A stretch of DNA of 64,000 nucleotides from the NCBI RefSeq assembly GCF_024519155.1, contig NZ_JANIFJ010000003.1:186001-250000 (forward strand), read 5' to 3'. The translations under genes and the position numbers were made by a program. The first letter of the stretch is position 1, and every line of letters starts with the position of its first letter. Shown one piece after another: positions 48,406-61,699 of this stretch. Source of the stretch: Mangrovibrevibacter kandeliae. Its GTDB lineage: Bacteria; Pseudomonadota; Alphaproteobacteria; Rhizobiales; Rhizobiaceae. The notes beneath the pieces are model-generated. The model was not told the origin of the DNA, ran no database searches, and saw nothing but the letters and a program-made list of their open reading frames with translations.

Positions 48406-49389
48406 ATGCGGCAGACCGGCGGCTCACACGGCGGTGGCACGGCGGTCTACGCCGCGATGGGCGCCAATCTCGGCATTGCCGTCACCAAGTTCGGCGCCGC
48501 GCTGTTCACCGGCTCGTCGAGCATGCTCGCCGAAGGCATCCATTCGATGGTCGACACCGCCAATCAGGGGTTCCTGCTGCTCGGCATCCACCGCGCCAAG
48601 CGCGCGCCGACCGCCGAGCATCCCTTCGGCTACGGCGTCGAGATCTATTTCTGGTCGTTCGTCGTGGCGATCCTGATCTTCGCGCTGGGTGCCGGCTTCT
48701 CGATCTATGAAGGGGTCGAACACCTGATGAGCCAGGAGGAGGGCGAGATCACCTCGCCGCTGATCGGTCTCGGCGTCCTCGGCGTCTCCTTCCTGCTCGA
48801 AGGCTATTCCTGGTCCGTCGCCTTCCGCGAGTTTCAGTCCACCCGGGCCGGCAAGGGCCTGTGGCAGGACTTCCGCGAAATGAAGGACCCGTCCGTCTTC
48901 GTGGTCCTGTTCGAGGACACGGCTGCCTGCCTCGGCATCCTGATTGCTGCCGCCGGGCTCGGCCTTGCCTGGTTCACCGGCAACGTGCAGCTCGACGCCG
49001 CGGCCTCGATCGTGATCGGGCTCCTGCTCGGCGTGACGGCCGTGTTCCTGGCCATCGAGACGAAGGGCCTGCTGATCGGCGAGGCCGCCTCGCCCGAGAT
49101 GGTGGAGGCGATCCGCGCGCGCGTCGCGGCGCGGCCGGAGATCCTCGGCGTGAACGAGATCCGCACGATGCATCGGGGTCCCGCCGACGTCCTTCTGACC
49201 ATGAGCGTCGACTTCGCCGACGGCGTCCTGTCGCAGGATATCGAGCGGGCGGTCAGCGAGATCGAGGCCCGCGTGAAGGAGCGCTTCCCGATCGTCAAGC
49301 GGCTCTACATCGAGGTGCAGTCGCGCGAGGGTCATCGCCGCTTCGCCGACCGCGAGGCTGCGGAGACGGCGGCCGAAGCGTCGGCCTGA
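48406..49389 (+). CDS. Cation diffusion facilitator transporter
   Basis: A 327-residue six-helix CDF protein. The metal-site region reads LAEGIHSMVDTANQGFLLL in helix 2 and FEDTAACLGILIAAAG in helix 5, followed by a C-terminal cytoplasmic domain (VDFADGVLSQDIERAVSEIE). The H-S-x2-D and D-T-A-A patterns and the YGVEIYFWSFVVAI segment place it in the zinc/iron-type subgroup related to ZNT9-like proteins. Substrate metal is not certain. Probably co-transcribed with marC. Confidence 0.93.
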   Translation: MRQTGGSHGGGTAVYAAMGANLGIAVTKFGAALFTGSSSMLAEGIHSMVDTANQGFLLLGIHRAKRAPTAEHPFGYGVEIYFWSFVVAILIFALGAGFSIYEGVEHLMSQEEGEITSPLIGLGVLGVSFLLEGYSWSVAFREFQSTRAGKGLWQDFREMKDPSVFVVLFEDTAACLGILIAAAGLGLAWFTGNVQLDAAASIVIGLLLGVTAVFLAIETKGLLIGEAASPEMVEAIRARVAARPEILGVNEIRTMHRGPADVLLTMSVDFADGVLSQDIERAVSEIEARVKERFPIVKRLYIEVQSREGHRRFADREAAETAAEASA

Positions 49390-49457
49390 CCGGCGCGCTA
49401 GCGCGTCGCGCCTTCCCACCGCACGACCTATCCCGGGCCCTTCGGGTCGGCTATCCT

Positions 49458-49472
49458 GTTCGTGTTTCGTCC
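49458..49472 (+). promoter_or_regulatory. Imperfect LexA-box-like site before dinB
   Basis: GTTC-N7-GTCC differs at one base from the alphaproteobacterial LexA operator GTTC-N7-GTTC. It ends 13 nt before the likely dinB ATG. Position is right for an SOS operator, but a one-mismatch site can occur by chance. Confidence 0.3.
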
Positions 49473-49485
49473 CAGCCGACTCGCG

Positions 49486-50802
49486 ATGCCCACGCCCCAG
49501 AGCTTTTGCCGCGACTGCCTCGCCGAGAACGGCCAGCTCCTGCGCCGCTGCGCGTCGTGCGGCAGCCCGCGGTTGGCGACGCACGACGAACTTTACGCGC
49601 TGTCGATCGCCCACCTCGACTGCGACGCCTTCTATGCCGCCGTCGAGAAGCGCGACCGGCCGGCGCTCGCCGACAAGCCGCTGATCATCGGCGGCGGCCA
49701 TCGCGGCGTCGTCTCGACCGCCTGCTACATCGCCCGCACCTATGGCGTCCGCTCCGCGATGCCGATGTTCAAGGCGCTGAAGCTCTGCCCGGACGCGGTC
49801 GTCCTGAAGCCGGACATGGCGAAATACGCGGCGGTCGGGCGTCAGGTGCGCGAGCGGATGCTGGCGGTGACGCCGCTGGTCGAGCCGCTGTCGATCGACG
49901 AGGCTTTCCTCGACCTGTCGGGCACCGAACGGCTCCACGGCCGTCCGCCGGCGCGCACCCTCGCTGTCCTCGCCGACGCCGTCGAGCGCGACCTTGGAAT
50001 CCCGGTCTCGATCGGCCTGTCCCACAACAAGTTCCTCGCCAAGATCGCTTCGGACCTCCAGAAGCCGCGCGGCTTCTCGGTGATCGGGCGCGAGGAGACC
50101 GTGCGCTTTCTCGCCGACAAGCCGATCACGATGATCTGGGGCGTCGGCCACAGCTTCGAGCGCACGCTGCAAAGCGACGGCCTGACACGGATCGGCCAAT
50201 TGCAGGCGATGGAGGAGACCGAACTGATGCGCCGGTACGGCTCGATGGGCCAGCGGCTGTTCCGCCTGTCCCGCGGCATCGACATGCGCACGGTCGAACC
50301 GCGGGGCGAGATGAAGAGCATCTCGGCCGAGACCACCTTCAACACCGACCTGTCACGACCCGAGGATCTGGTGCCGGTGCTGCGAGGCTTGAGCGAGAAG
50401 GTCGCTCGGCGGCTGAAGGCGACGGACCTGGCGGCAACCGGCATCACCCTGAAGCTGAAAACGACCGACTTCAAGCTGCGCACGCGCAGCCAGAGCCTTG
50501 CCGATCCCACCCGGCTCGCCGGCCGCATCTTCGACATCGGACGCCGGCTGCTGGAGAAGGAGCTCGACGGCACGGCCTTCCGGCTGATCGGCATTGGCTG
50601 CGCCGGATTCGCCCCGGCCCGCTTCGCCGATCCGCAGGATCTCGTCGATCCCGGTGCGCAGAAGCGCGCCCGGGCGGAGGCAGCGTTCGACGCGCTGCGG
50701 GACAAGTTCGGGATGCAAGCGATCGAAACAGGCTTCACCTTCAGAGCGAAGGCGCCACCGGCCCCGGATGCCGACCAGGATGGAAAAAAGCCAAGTCCGT
50801 AG
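49486..50802 (+). CDS. dinB: DNA polymerase IV with N-terminal zinc-ribbon-like extension
   Basis: A 438-residue Y-family polymerase. Catalytic residues lie in [14 protein letters not shown] and [12 protein letters not shown]; helix-hairpin-helix and little-finger domains follow. Unusually, about 40 residues precede the polymerase fold and contain C8-x2-C11 and C22-x2-C25, a probable zinc ribbon seen in some alphaproteobacterial DinB proteins. The C-terminus lacks an obvious QL-type clamp motif; it ends [17 protein letters not shown]. The polymerase copies across damaged bases at low fidelity. The ATG at 49486 is preferred to an upstream GTG that lies within the LexA-like site. Confidence 0.93.
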   Translation: MPTPQSFCRDCLAENGQLLRRCASCGSPRLATHDELYALSIAHLDCDAFYAAVEKRDRPALADKPLIIGGGHRGVVSTACYIARTYGVRSAMPMFKALKLCPDAVVLKPDMAKYAAVGRQVRERMLAVTPLVEPLSIDEAFLDLSGTERLHGRPPARTLAVLADAVERDLGIPVSIGLSHNKFLAKIASDLQKPRGFSVIGREETVRFLADKPITMIWGVGHSFERTLQSDGLTRIGQLQAMEETELMRRYGSMGQRLFRLSRGIDMRTVEPRGEMKSISAETTFNTDLSRPEDLVPVLRGLSEKVARRLKATDLAATGITLKLKTTDFKLRTRSQSLADPTRLAGRIFDIGRRLLEKELDGTAFRLIGIGCAGFAPARFADPQDLVDPGAQKRARAEAAFDALRDKFGMQAIETGFTFRAKAPPAPDADQDGKKPSP

Positions 50803-50984
50803 CGCTGTCTACGTCGGACTGATCACGTATCGAGAGAGCGTGTTCATCCACACTCTCAGGACACCATACGAACGTCTTCTAGAATATCGTCGCTTGTGCG
50901 AAGCTTGTGCCGATCCGCCGGCGGATCACAGCGGCGGACGCGAGCAGGACACTCGACCACCCTGCTCTCCTCCGCCATCCCCCG

Positions 50985-54464
<3,480 letters not shown>

Positions 54465-54599
54465 GTCCGTGCTCCTGCTCGACCAAGCGGCACCGGCTTG
54501 GCCTGAGCGACCGGCAACCTGCAAGCGACGTTCCTAGCAGAGTCGCCGTGGCAGCACCGGGGTGATTCCCGCTTTCAACAGGCGATGCCCGTATCCCTT

Positions 54600-54686
54600 T
54601 CACAAGGCGACAGCGAGCACCGAAAAGCTGGCGACGAAGAGCGAGATCGCAACAAAAGCGGCAAGGTCCTGAACGAAGGTGTGCAT
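54600..54686 (-). CDS. 28-residue single-pass membrane protein, predicted SOS-induced
   Basis: A tiny ORF: MHTFVQDLAAF, then a continuous hydrophobic span (VAISLFVASFSVLAVAL) that reaches the stop. One charged residue (D7) precedes the span and none follow. AAGGAA lies 7 nt before the ATG, and a perfect LexA operator covers the same bases. The size, topology and control resemble SidA of Caulobacter, a 29-residue SOS-induced inner-membrane protein that blocks division through FtsW. I do not claim sequence homology. It lies between lolD and dnaE on the same strand. Confidence 0.7.
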   Translation of the reverse strand: MHTFVQDLAAFVAISLFVASFSVLAVAL

Positions 54687-54692
54687 GATGGC

Positions 54693-54707
54693 GTTCCTTG
54701 TTTGTTC
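54693..54707 (-). promoter_or_regulatory. Perfect alphaproteobacterial LexA operator (SOS box)
   Basis: GTTCCTTGTTTGTTC, that is GTTC-N7-GTTC exactly (GAAC-N7-GAAC in the direction of the small gene). It ends 6 nt before the ATG at 54686 and overlaps its ribosome site. A TTGACT -35-like hexamer lies at 54741-54746 with an AACAAA -10-like hexamer 17 bp further on, so LexA would sit just after the start of transcription. Confidence 0.75.
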
Positions 54708-54802
54708 CTGTACCGCTTTTGTTCCGCATTCGGAGCGCGGAGTCAAGCGACGCGAGGCCGTCGCGATAAAAAGAACGGAGAGAGAACGCCTGCTGTGGTT
54801 AA

Positions 54803-55494
<692 letters not shown>

Positions 55495-55498
<4 letters not shown>

Positions 55499-56793
55499 TC
55501 GTAACGCAACGCTTCTACGGGATCGAGCCGCGACGCCTTCCAGGACGGAAAGATCGTTGCGAGGAAGGCCAGCACCAGTGCCATGACGACGACCGCCGTG
55601 ACGTCCGCCGGCTTCACCTCCGCCGGCAGCTGGCTGAGGAAGTAGAACTCCGGGTTGAAGATCGTGGTGCCGGAGATCCACGAGAAGAAGTCGCGGATCC
55701 GCTCGATGTTCAGGCAGAACAGCAGGCCGAGACCGAAGCCGGCAAGCGTCCCGGCCACGCCGATCGAGGCGCCGGTGATCAGGAAGACCCGCATCACCGC
55801 GCCCTTGCTCGCGCCCATCGTCCGGAGGATGGCGATGTCGCGGCCCTTGTCCTTCACCAGCATGAACAGGCCGGAGATGATGTTGAGCGCCGCGACGAGG
55901 ATGATCAGCGTCAGGATGATGAACATCACGTTCCGCTCCACCTCGAGGGTGGAGAAGAAGGCCTGGTTCTGCCGCTGCCAGGTGACCGTGAAGTTGGGCC
56001 GCCCTGCGGCCTGCTCGATCGGCGCCTGCAGGTCGACGACATCGTCGGGATTGTCGACGAAGATCTCGACCGACTGCGCCTTGTCCTCCTGATTGAAGAA
56101 CAGCTGCGCCTCGCTCAGCGGCATGTAGACATAAGCCGCGTCGTATTCGGACAGGCCGATCTCGAAGATCGCGACCACCGGATAGGCCTTCACCCGCGGC
56201 GTCACGCCGAGCGGCGTCGCGTCCCCCTCCGGCGAGACGAGCGTGATGAGGTCGCCGACCGCCAGTCCGAGGCTCTCGGCCAGCCGCGTGCCGATGGCGA
56301 CGCCGCCGGATCCGTCGAAACCGTCGAGCGTGCCCGACTTGACGGTGTCCGACACCGCCTTCAGCTGCTTCAGGTCGCCGCCCCGCACGCCTTTCACGAG
56401 TGCGCCCGTGCCGCCGCCCCGCGGTCCGGAGGCAAGCACCTGCCCTTCGATCAGCGGCATCGCATACGCCACACCCGGCACCTTCGACACCGCCTCGGTC
56501 ACCTCGGCATAGTCTGTCAGCGGCGTGTCGATCGGCTGCAGGATCACGTGGCCGTTCACCCCGAGGATGCGGCTGAGAAGCTCGGTGCGAAAGCCGCTCA
56601 TCACCGCCATCACGATGATCAGCGCGGCGACGCCGAGCATGATCCCGACGAAGGAGAAGCCGGCGATCACCGACACGCCGGCATCCCGGCGGCGCGAGCG
56701 CAGATAGCGCGCGGCGATCATCCACTCAAAGCGGGAGAACGGCTGGGAGCGCACGCTCCCCTGCGGGCTGCCGGCTGTCGTCTCCTCGGTCAT
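55495..56793 (-). CDS. lolC: LolC/LolE-type lipoprotein-release permease
   Basis: A 432-residue MacB-FtsX family permease: an N-terminal helix after [18 protein letters not shown], a large periplasmic domain (about 50-280), and three C-terminal helices (from [18 protein letters not shown]). FtsX-type cytoplasmic coupling motif [16 protein letters not shown]. Only one such permease adjoins lolD, unlike the lolC-lolD-lolE set of enterobacteria, so it may act as a homodimer. Overlaps both lolD and proS by 4 nt. Confidence 0.95.
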
Positions 56794-58115
56794 GCGCCGC
56801 CGATGCGGTTCAGGGCGGCGTCGAGGGACAGCGTCTCACGTTCACCCGTCTTGCGCCATTTCAGCTCGACCTCGCCGGATTTGGCGCCGCGCGGGCCGAC
56901 GATCACCTGCAGCGGCAGGCCGATCAGGTCCATCGTCGCGAACTTGGCACCGGCGCGGGTGTCTCCGTCGTCGTAGAGGACATCCTGTCCGGCCGCTCCT
57001 AGCCGGGCGTAAAGCTCGTCGCAGATCCGGTCACAGTCCGCATCGCCCGGCTTCATGTTGATCAGGCCGACATCGAAGGGGGCGACCGAGGCGGGCCAGA
57101 TGATGCCGTTCTCGTCGTGCGAAGCCTCGATGATCGCCGCGATCACCCGGCTCGGGCCGATCCCGTAGGAGCCCATGAAGACCGGCTGCTCCTTGCCGTC
57201 GGGCCCGGTCACGAGCGCCTTCATCGGCTCCGAGTACTTCGTGCCGAAGTGGAATATGTGCCCGACCTCGATGCCGCGGGCCGACACCTTCTCGTCCTCG
57301 GGCAGAGCCTCCCAGGCCGCTTCGTCGTGCATCTCCTCGGTCGCCGCATAGGGTGCCGTCCAGCGCTCGACGATCGAGGCGAGACCGGCCGCGTCGTCGA
57401 AGTCGACGTCCTCGCCCGGCACCTGCAGCTCGAGAAAGTCCTTGTGGCAGAACACGGCGCTTTCGCCGGTCGAAGCCAGGATGATGAACTCGTGGCTGAG
57501 CTCGCCGCCGATCGGACCGGTGTCGGCACGCATCGGGATGGCATGGACGCCGAGCCGCGCGAAGGTGCGCAGGTAGGCGACGAACATGCGGTCATAGGCG
57601 GTCTTGGAGCTCTCGTAGTCGAGGTCGAAGGAGTAGGCGTCCTTCATCAGGAACTCGCGCGAGCGCATCACGCCGAAGCGCGGACGCACCTCGTCCCGGA
57701 ACTTCCACTGGATGTGGTAGAGATTGAGCGGCAGATCCTTGTAGGAGCGCACATAGGAGCGGAAGATCTCCGTCACCATCTCCTCGTTCGTCGGACCGAA
57801 CAGGAGATCGCGCTCGTGCCGGTCCTGGATCCGCAGCATCTCCTTGCCGTAGTCGTCGTAGCGTCCGCTCTCCCGCCACAGGTCGGCGGACTGGATCACC
57901 GGCATGAGGAGCTCCAGGGCGCCCGTCCGGTTCTGCTCCTCCCGGATGATCGCGGAAACCTTGTCGAGAACGCGCTTGCCGAGCGGCAGCCAGGAGTAGA
58001 TGCCGGCGGCCTGCTGGCGGATCATGCCGGCCCGCAGCATCAGCCGGTGCGAGACGATCTCCGCTTCCTTGGGAGTCTCTTTGAGGATCGGCAGAAAAAA
58101 TCGCGACAGGCGCAT
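56790..58115 (-). CDS. proS: Prolyl-tRNA synthetase, short form without the editing domain
   Basis: A 441-residue class II synthetase. Motif 1 lies around [16 protein letters not shown], motif 2 in [28 protein letters not shown]-type sequence (about 130-157) and motif 3 in [13 protein letters not shown]. Between motifs 2 and 3 only a short spacer is present where E. coli ProRS has the ~180-residue INS editing domain. This short form is common in alphaproteobacteria and mitochondria. Its 3' end overlaps lolC by 4 nt. Confidence 0.96.
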   Translation of the reverse strand: MRLSRFFLPILKETPKEAEIVSHRLMLRAGMIRQQAAGIYSWLPLGKRVLDKVSAIIREEQNRTGALELLMPVIQSADLWRESGRYDDYGKEMLRIQDRHERDLLFGPTNEEMVTEIFRSYVRSYKDLPLNLYHIQWKFRDEVRPRFGVMRSREFLMKDAYSFDLDYESSKTAYDRMFVAYLRTFARLGVHAIPMRADTGPIGGELSHEFIILASTGESAVFCHKDFLELQVPGEDVDFDDAAGLASIVERWTAPYAATEEMHDEAAWEALPEDEKVSARGIEVGHIFHFGTKYSEPMKALVTGPDGKEQPVFMGSYGIGPSRVIAAIIEASHDENGIIWPASVAPFDVGLINMKPGDADCDRICDELYARLGAAGQDVLYDDGDTRAGAKFATMDLIGLPLQVIVGPRGAKSGEVELKWRKTGERETLSLDAALNRIGGA

Positions 58116-58317
58116 GGAGCTGCGGGCACTTTCTGAAGGCAGGGCGGAGCCGCCGGACTATCGAGGCGGTTCATAGACGTTCATAGGGCCGTTGAAAAGT
58201 CAGCCGGGCCGGTTGGCGCGAAACCGAGCAAACCGTGATCAATGCGAGCGCAGATTGGTCTTAAAATCGTCACAGAGGTGAAGATTCTTCGTGACAATCC
58301 GCTTCACGCTCTGTAGC

Positions 58318-58472
58318 CTCCTGACAATAAACAGGAGCACTTACGAGGCTCCGAACTTTCGGTCTAGTCTTGGGAGGACCTGATTTCCGGCGCGTCCGCG
58401 CAGCCCTGGCTCGAGAAGCCGGTGTGAAATCGAGACCAACTGAAAAGCAGGGCTGCGGCTCTGCTTTTTTTT
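58318..58472 (+). ncRNA. Candidate structured small RNA with intrinsic terminator
   Basis: In the 385-bp gap between proS and DUF1467 (both minus strand), the plus strand carries a chain of stems: CTCCTG/CAGGAG (58318-58337), GGTCT (58361-58365) with AGACC (58433-58437), GATTTC (58382-58387) with GAAATC (58426-58431), CGGC with GCCG inside, then a terminator AAAAGCAG/CTGCTTTT (58443-58468) that runs into a total of 8 T. A further stem, CAGAG-g-TGAAG with CTTCA-cg-CTCTG (58273-58313), lies upstream, and a 24-codon ORF (58242-58316) overlaps it. No RNA family is recognised, no clear promoter is seen, and the 5' end is a guess. Confidence 0.45.
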
Positions 58473-58500
58473 CGTCCGTACGAACGACCGGCCGACAGCG

Positions 58501-58767
58501 TCAAGTTCCAGGGATGATGTGCGGGATGTCGTCGATCCCGAAGCCCAGAACGTCGACGATGACGATGAGCAACCCGACGATCACCAGCGATGCGATCGTG
58601 GTGTGCAGCAGCTTGCGCCACAGTCGGAACTCGGCCGGAGCGCCATGATCGGTCCCGAGCGTGACGTTGCCCTCCTCGGCCTGCGAGCGCATGCCGATCG
58701 GCAGGATCGCGAAGAGCACCGTCCACCAGACGGTGAAGAACACGGCGAACCACGTCACATAGGCCAT
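58501..58767 (-). CDS. DUF1467 family small membrane protein
   Basis: An 88-residue protein with two helices: MAYVTWFAVFFTVWWTVLFA at the N-terminus and HTTIASLVIVGLLIVIVDVL near the C-terminus. The loop contains LPIGMRSQAEEG and GTDHGAPAEFRLWRKL, the conserved DUF1467 segments. Function unknown. It follows mce by 2 bp, so it is the last gene of the rnj-mce-DUF1467 unit, a standard Rhizobiales arrangement. Confidence 0.92.
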   Translation of the reverse strand: MAYVTWFAVFFTVWWTVLFAILPIGMRSQAEEGNVTLGTDHGAPAEFRLWRKLLHTTIASLVIVGLLIVIVDVLGFGIDDIPHIIPGT

Positions 58768-58769
58768 GT

Positions 58770-59174
58770 CTAGACCTCCTCGAGTTCGATCAGCGTGCCG
58801 TTGAAATCAGCCGGATGCAGGAACAGCACCGGGCGCCCGTGCGCGCCCGTCCGCGGTTCTCCGCCCCCGAGCACCCTCGCCCCGCTTGCCTGCAGCCGCG
58901 TCGCTGCGGCCCGCAGATCGCCCACCTCGTAGCAGACGTGATGCAGGCCGCCGCGCGGATGCTCGTCGAGGAAACGGACGAGCGGCGACTTGGCGCCGAG
59001 CGGACTGATCAGTTCGACCTTGCTGTTGCCGAGATCGACGAAGACCACGGTCACGCCATGCTCGGGCAGCGGCAGCGGCGCGGAAACCGCGGCGCCGAGC
59101 CTGTCCCGGTACCTTGCCGCCGCGGCTTCGAGATCCGGCACGGCGATCGCCACGTGGTTCAGGCGGCCGATCAC
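58770..59174 (-). CDS. mce: Methylmalonyl-CoA epimerase
   Basis: A 134-residue vicinal-oxygen-chelate enzyme: RLNHVAIAVPDLEAAAARY, KVELISPLG, HHVCYEVGDL and FLHPADFNGTLIELEE provide the metal ligands (H, Q/E and H, E). It interconverts (2S)- and (2R)-methylmalonyl-CoA in propionyl-CoA catabolism. The GTG start overlaps the rnj stop by 4 nt (GTGA). Confidence 0.95.
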   Translation of the reverse strand: MIGRLNHVAIAVPDLEAAAARYRDRLGAAVSAPLPLPEHGVTVVFVDLGNSKVELISPLGAKSPLVRFLDEHPRGGLHHVCYEVGDLRAAATRLQASGARVLGGGEPRTGAHGRPVLFLHPADFNGTLIELEEV

Positions 59175-60928
59175 CCCTGCCCCTTGCCGCCCGCCTGGGT
59201 GACGAAGACGGTGGCGATCGGCTTCTTGCCCCAGGCATCGTTGGCGGCTGCGCGCACGGCGCGGCGGACCGCCTCCTGCAGCATCGCCAGATCCTTGCGC
59301 CGGTTGCGCGGAATGCTCTCGATCGCGCCGGCTGCGGCGTCGATCAGAAGGTCCTCGATCTCCTCGCCGTCGAAGTCCGCCTCGGGCAGCCCGAGCGCCA
59401 CGACGTCCGGCTCGCCGCGCAACTCCAGCTGGGCGTTGAGCTGCACCAGCACACAGACGTGCCCGGCGAAGGACAGGCGGCGCCGCTCGTCGATCCCCAT
59501 CTCCTCGATGGTGCCGATCAGGCGGCCGTCCTTGTAGACGCGCCCGACCGGCACCTCGTCGATCACCTCGGCCGGCCCCGGGTAGAGCCGGAGCATCCGG
59601 CCGTTGCGGATGGAGACGACCTCCGGCACGCCCTGCCCGCGCGCGAACTTCGCATGCGCGGTCAGATGCGCCGCCTCGCCATGCGCGGGCACGGCGATCT
59701 TCGGCCGGACCCAGTCGTACATCTGCTTCAGCTCGCTGCGGCGGGGGTGGCCGGAGACGTGGACGAGCTGCTCCCCATCCTCGAGGACGATCACGCCCCG
59801 GTCGATCAGCGCATTCTTGATGTCGATGATGCCGCGCTCGTTGCCGGGAATGGCGCGCGAGGAGAAGATCACCATGTCGCCCTTCGACAGGGCGACTTCC
59901 GGATGTTCGTCCCGTGCGAGCTTGGCAAGCGCGGCACGCGGCTCGCCCTGGCTGCCGGTGAGGATGATCACCGCCTTGTCGCGCGGCAGGTAGCCGAAAT
60001 CCTGCTCCGAGAGGAACGGCGGAAGGCCCTCCATGTAGCCGAGCTCGGAGGCGACATCGTTCATGCGTCGCATCGAGCGGCCCATCAGCAGCACCTGGCG
60101 CCCCGCCCCTTCGGCCGCCTGTGCGACCGCGCGGATGCGGCCGATGTTGGAGGAGAAGGTGGTCACCGCCACGCGGCCCTCGGCCTTTGAGATGATGTCG
60201 CGCAGCGACCGGGTGACGTCGGTCTCGCTCGGCGACACGCCGTCGCGCAGCGCGTTGGTCGAATCGCAGACCAGCGCCAGCACGCCCTCGTCGCCGATCG
60301 CCCTCAGCCGTTCACCATCGGTCGGCGCGCCGAGCGCCGGCGTCGGGTCGATCTTCCAGTCGCCGGTGTGGACGACCGTGCCGACCGGGGTGCGGATGGC
60401 GAGCGCCACCGGCTCGGGGATCGAGTGGGTGACGTTGATTGCCTCGATCGAGAAGGGGCCGCACTGGAAGCGGTCACCCGCCTTGAACACGGTGACCGGG
60501 ATCTGCGGCGCGCCGGTCTCTCCCTCGCGCTTGGCCTCCAGCAGGCCGGCGGTGAAGGCGGTGGCATAGACCGGCACCTTGAGCCGCGGCCAGAGGTCGA
60601 GCAGCGCCCCGTAGTGATCTTCGTGGGCATGGGTGATGACGATCGCCTTCAGCGCATGCCGCTCGGCTTCCAGGAAGCGGATGTCGGGCATGATCAGGTC
60701 GACGCCCGGGGCTTCCGGCCCGGCGAAGGAGACGCCGCAGTCCACGGCGATCCACTCGCGGTCGTCCTCCGGTCCATAGCCGTAGAGCGCGAGGTTCATG
60801 CCGATCTCGCCGATGCCGCCGAGTGGGAGGAATACCAGCTGGTCCAATGTGTTACCGTTCTTCAGGTTCACGGCCGGAGCCGGGCCCCGAGCCTTTGCGT
60901 GGTGCGACGCCATCGCGCCGCCAGTCAT
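59171..60928 (-). CDS. rnj: Ribonuclease J
   Basis: A 585-residue beta-CASP nuclease. Zinc ligands are in VITHAHEDHYGALL (residues about 96-103), VHTGDWKID and the C-terminal AVPAHGEAAHL. The beta-CASP motifs DSTNA, FSSNIGRI and SGHPRRSEL are present. It acts as a 5'-3' exonuclease and endonuclease; in alphaproteobacteria it works beside RNase E, for example in 23S rRNA end maturation. GAGGA lies 7 nt before the ATG at 60928; an ATG 15 nt later is possible. Confidence 0.96.
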   Translation of the reverse strand: MTGGAMASHHAKARGPAPAVNLKNGNTLDQLVFLPLGGIGEIGMNLALYGYGPEDDREWIAVDCGVSFAGPEAPGVDLIMPDIRFLEAERHALKAIVITHAHEDHYGALLDLWPRLKVPVYATAFTAGLLEAKREGETGAPQIPVTVFKAGDRFQCGPFSIEAINVTHSIPEPVALAIRTPVGTVVHTGDWKIDPTPALGAPTDGERLRAIGDEGVLALVCDSTNALRDGVSPSETDVTRSLRDIISKAEGRVAVTTFSSNIGRIRAVAQAAEGAGRQVLLMGRSMRRMNDVASELGYMEGLPPFLSEQDFGYLPRDKAVIILTGSQGEPRAALAKLARDEHPEVALSKGDMVIFSSRAIPGNERGIIDIKNALIDRGVIVLEDGEQLVHVSGHPRRSELKQMYDWVRPKIAVPAHGEAAHLTAHAKFARGQGVPEVVSIRNGRMLRLYPGPAEVIDEVPVGRVYKDGRLIGTIEEMGIDERRRLSFAGHVCVLVQLNAQLELRGEPDVVALGLPEADFDGEEIEDLLIDAAAGAIESIPRNRRKDLAMLQEAVRRAVRAAANDAWGKKPIATVFVTQAGGKGQG

Positions 60929-60943
60929 GCCGTTTCCTCGGGC

Positions 60944-61696
60944 TTAACGCAGTCGGTCCGGCAGGAAAAGCTCACCGGCCGAGATCGCGCGGCGGGCGCC
61001 GCCCTCCTCGTCGAGAAGCAGGCGTCCCGCCTCGTCCAGTGCGACGAAGCGCCCCTTGAGGGAGCGGTCCGGAAGATTGATCGTGCAGGCTTCGCCGAGG
61101 CCGGATGCGTGCGCCAGCCAGTCCCGCCGCACGGCGGCGAAGTTCTGGCCGCGATCCCAAAGGTCGAGCGCGGTCTCCACGCCACCCGCCAAGGCCTCGA
61201 AGACGAGGTCGAGATCAGCCGGCAGGCCTTCCGCGGCAAGGCCCGTCACCGGATAGGGTGTGTCGCCGGGCACGTGCGCGACGTTGACGCCGCAGCCGAT
61301 GACGACCGCCCGTCGTCCATCAGGGAGTCGCTCGGTTTCGGTCAGGATGCCGACCGCCTTCCGCCCACCGATCAGGATGTCGTTCGGCCACTTGATGCGG
61401 ATGTCGGGCCGCGGGCGTGCGGGCAGCGAAGCCAACCCGTCGCGCACCCCTAGAGCGGTGACGAGCGGCAGGTTCTGCAGGTGCTCGAGCGGAGCCGGCT
61501 CGATCAGGAGCAGGCTGGCATAGAGGTTGCCGGCCTCCGAGACCCATGCCCGGCCGCGCCGGCCGCGCCCTGCGGTCTGCCGTTCCGCCGTCACCCAGAG
61601 CGGGCCTGGGTCGCCGCTGCGCGCCGCCTCGAAGGCGACGGTGTTGGTGGAGCCGACCGCTTCGAGCGCAAGCCGGCGCCGGGGGCGCGTCGCCAC
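60944..61696 (-). CDS. birA: Biotin-[acetyl-CoA-carboxylase] ligase
   Basis: A 250-residue monofunctional (class I) biotin protein ligase. The catalytic GRGRRGR biotinyl-AMP loop is preceded by AVGSTNTVAFE; IRIKWPNDILI and VVIGCGVNV complete the active site, and a small C-terminal SH3-like domain ends in AGELFLPDRLR. It has no N-terminal winged-helix domain, so it cannot act as the bio operon repressor. Start is GTG, 3 bp after the nuoN stop. Confidence 0.95.
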   Translation of the reverse strand: MATRPRRRLALEAVGSTNTVAFEAARSGDPGPLWVTAERQTAGRGRRGRAWVSEAGNLYASLLLIEPAPLEHLQNLPLVTALGVRDGLASLPARPRPDIRIKWPNDILIGGRKAVGILTETERLPDGRRAVVIGCGVNVAHVPGDTPYPVTGLAAEGLPADLDLVFEALAGGVETALDLWDRGQNFAAVRRDWLAHASGLGEACTINLPDRSLKGRFVALDEAGRLLLDEEGGARRAISAGELFLPDRLR

Positions 61697-61699
61697 GGG

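Noticed and set aside
50912-50927. 16-nt perfect palindrome GATCCGCCGGCGGATC as a regulatory operator
   Set aside because: It lies between convergent dinB and dnaE, where no promoter is expected, and no second copy or U-run is seen; left as a note under dnaE.
58318-58472. Identity of the proS-DUF1467 gap RNA as SRP RNA, tmRNA, RNase P RNA or 6S RNA
   Set aside because: The SRP GGAAGGAAGCA-type loop and the RNase P and tmRNA signatures are absent, and the pairing does not give a clear 6S central bubble.
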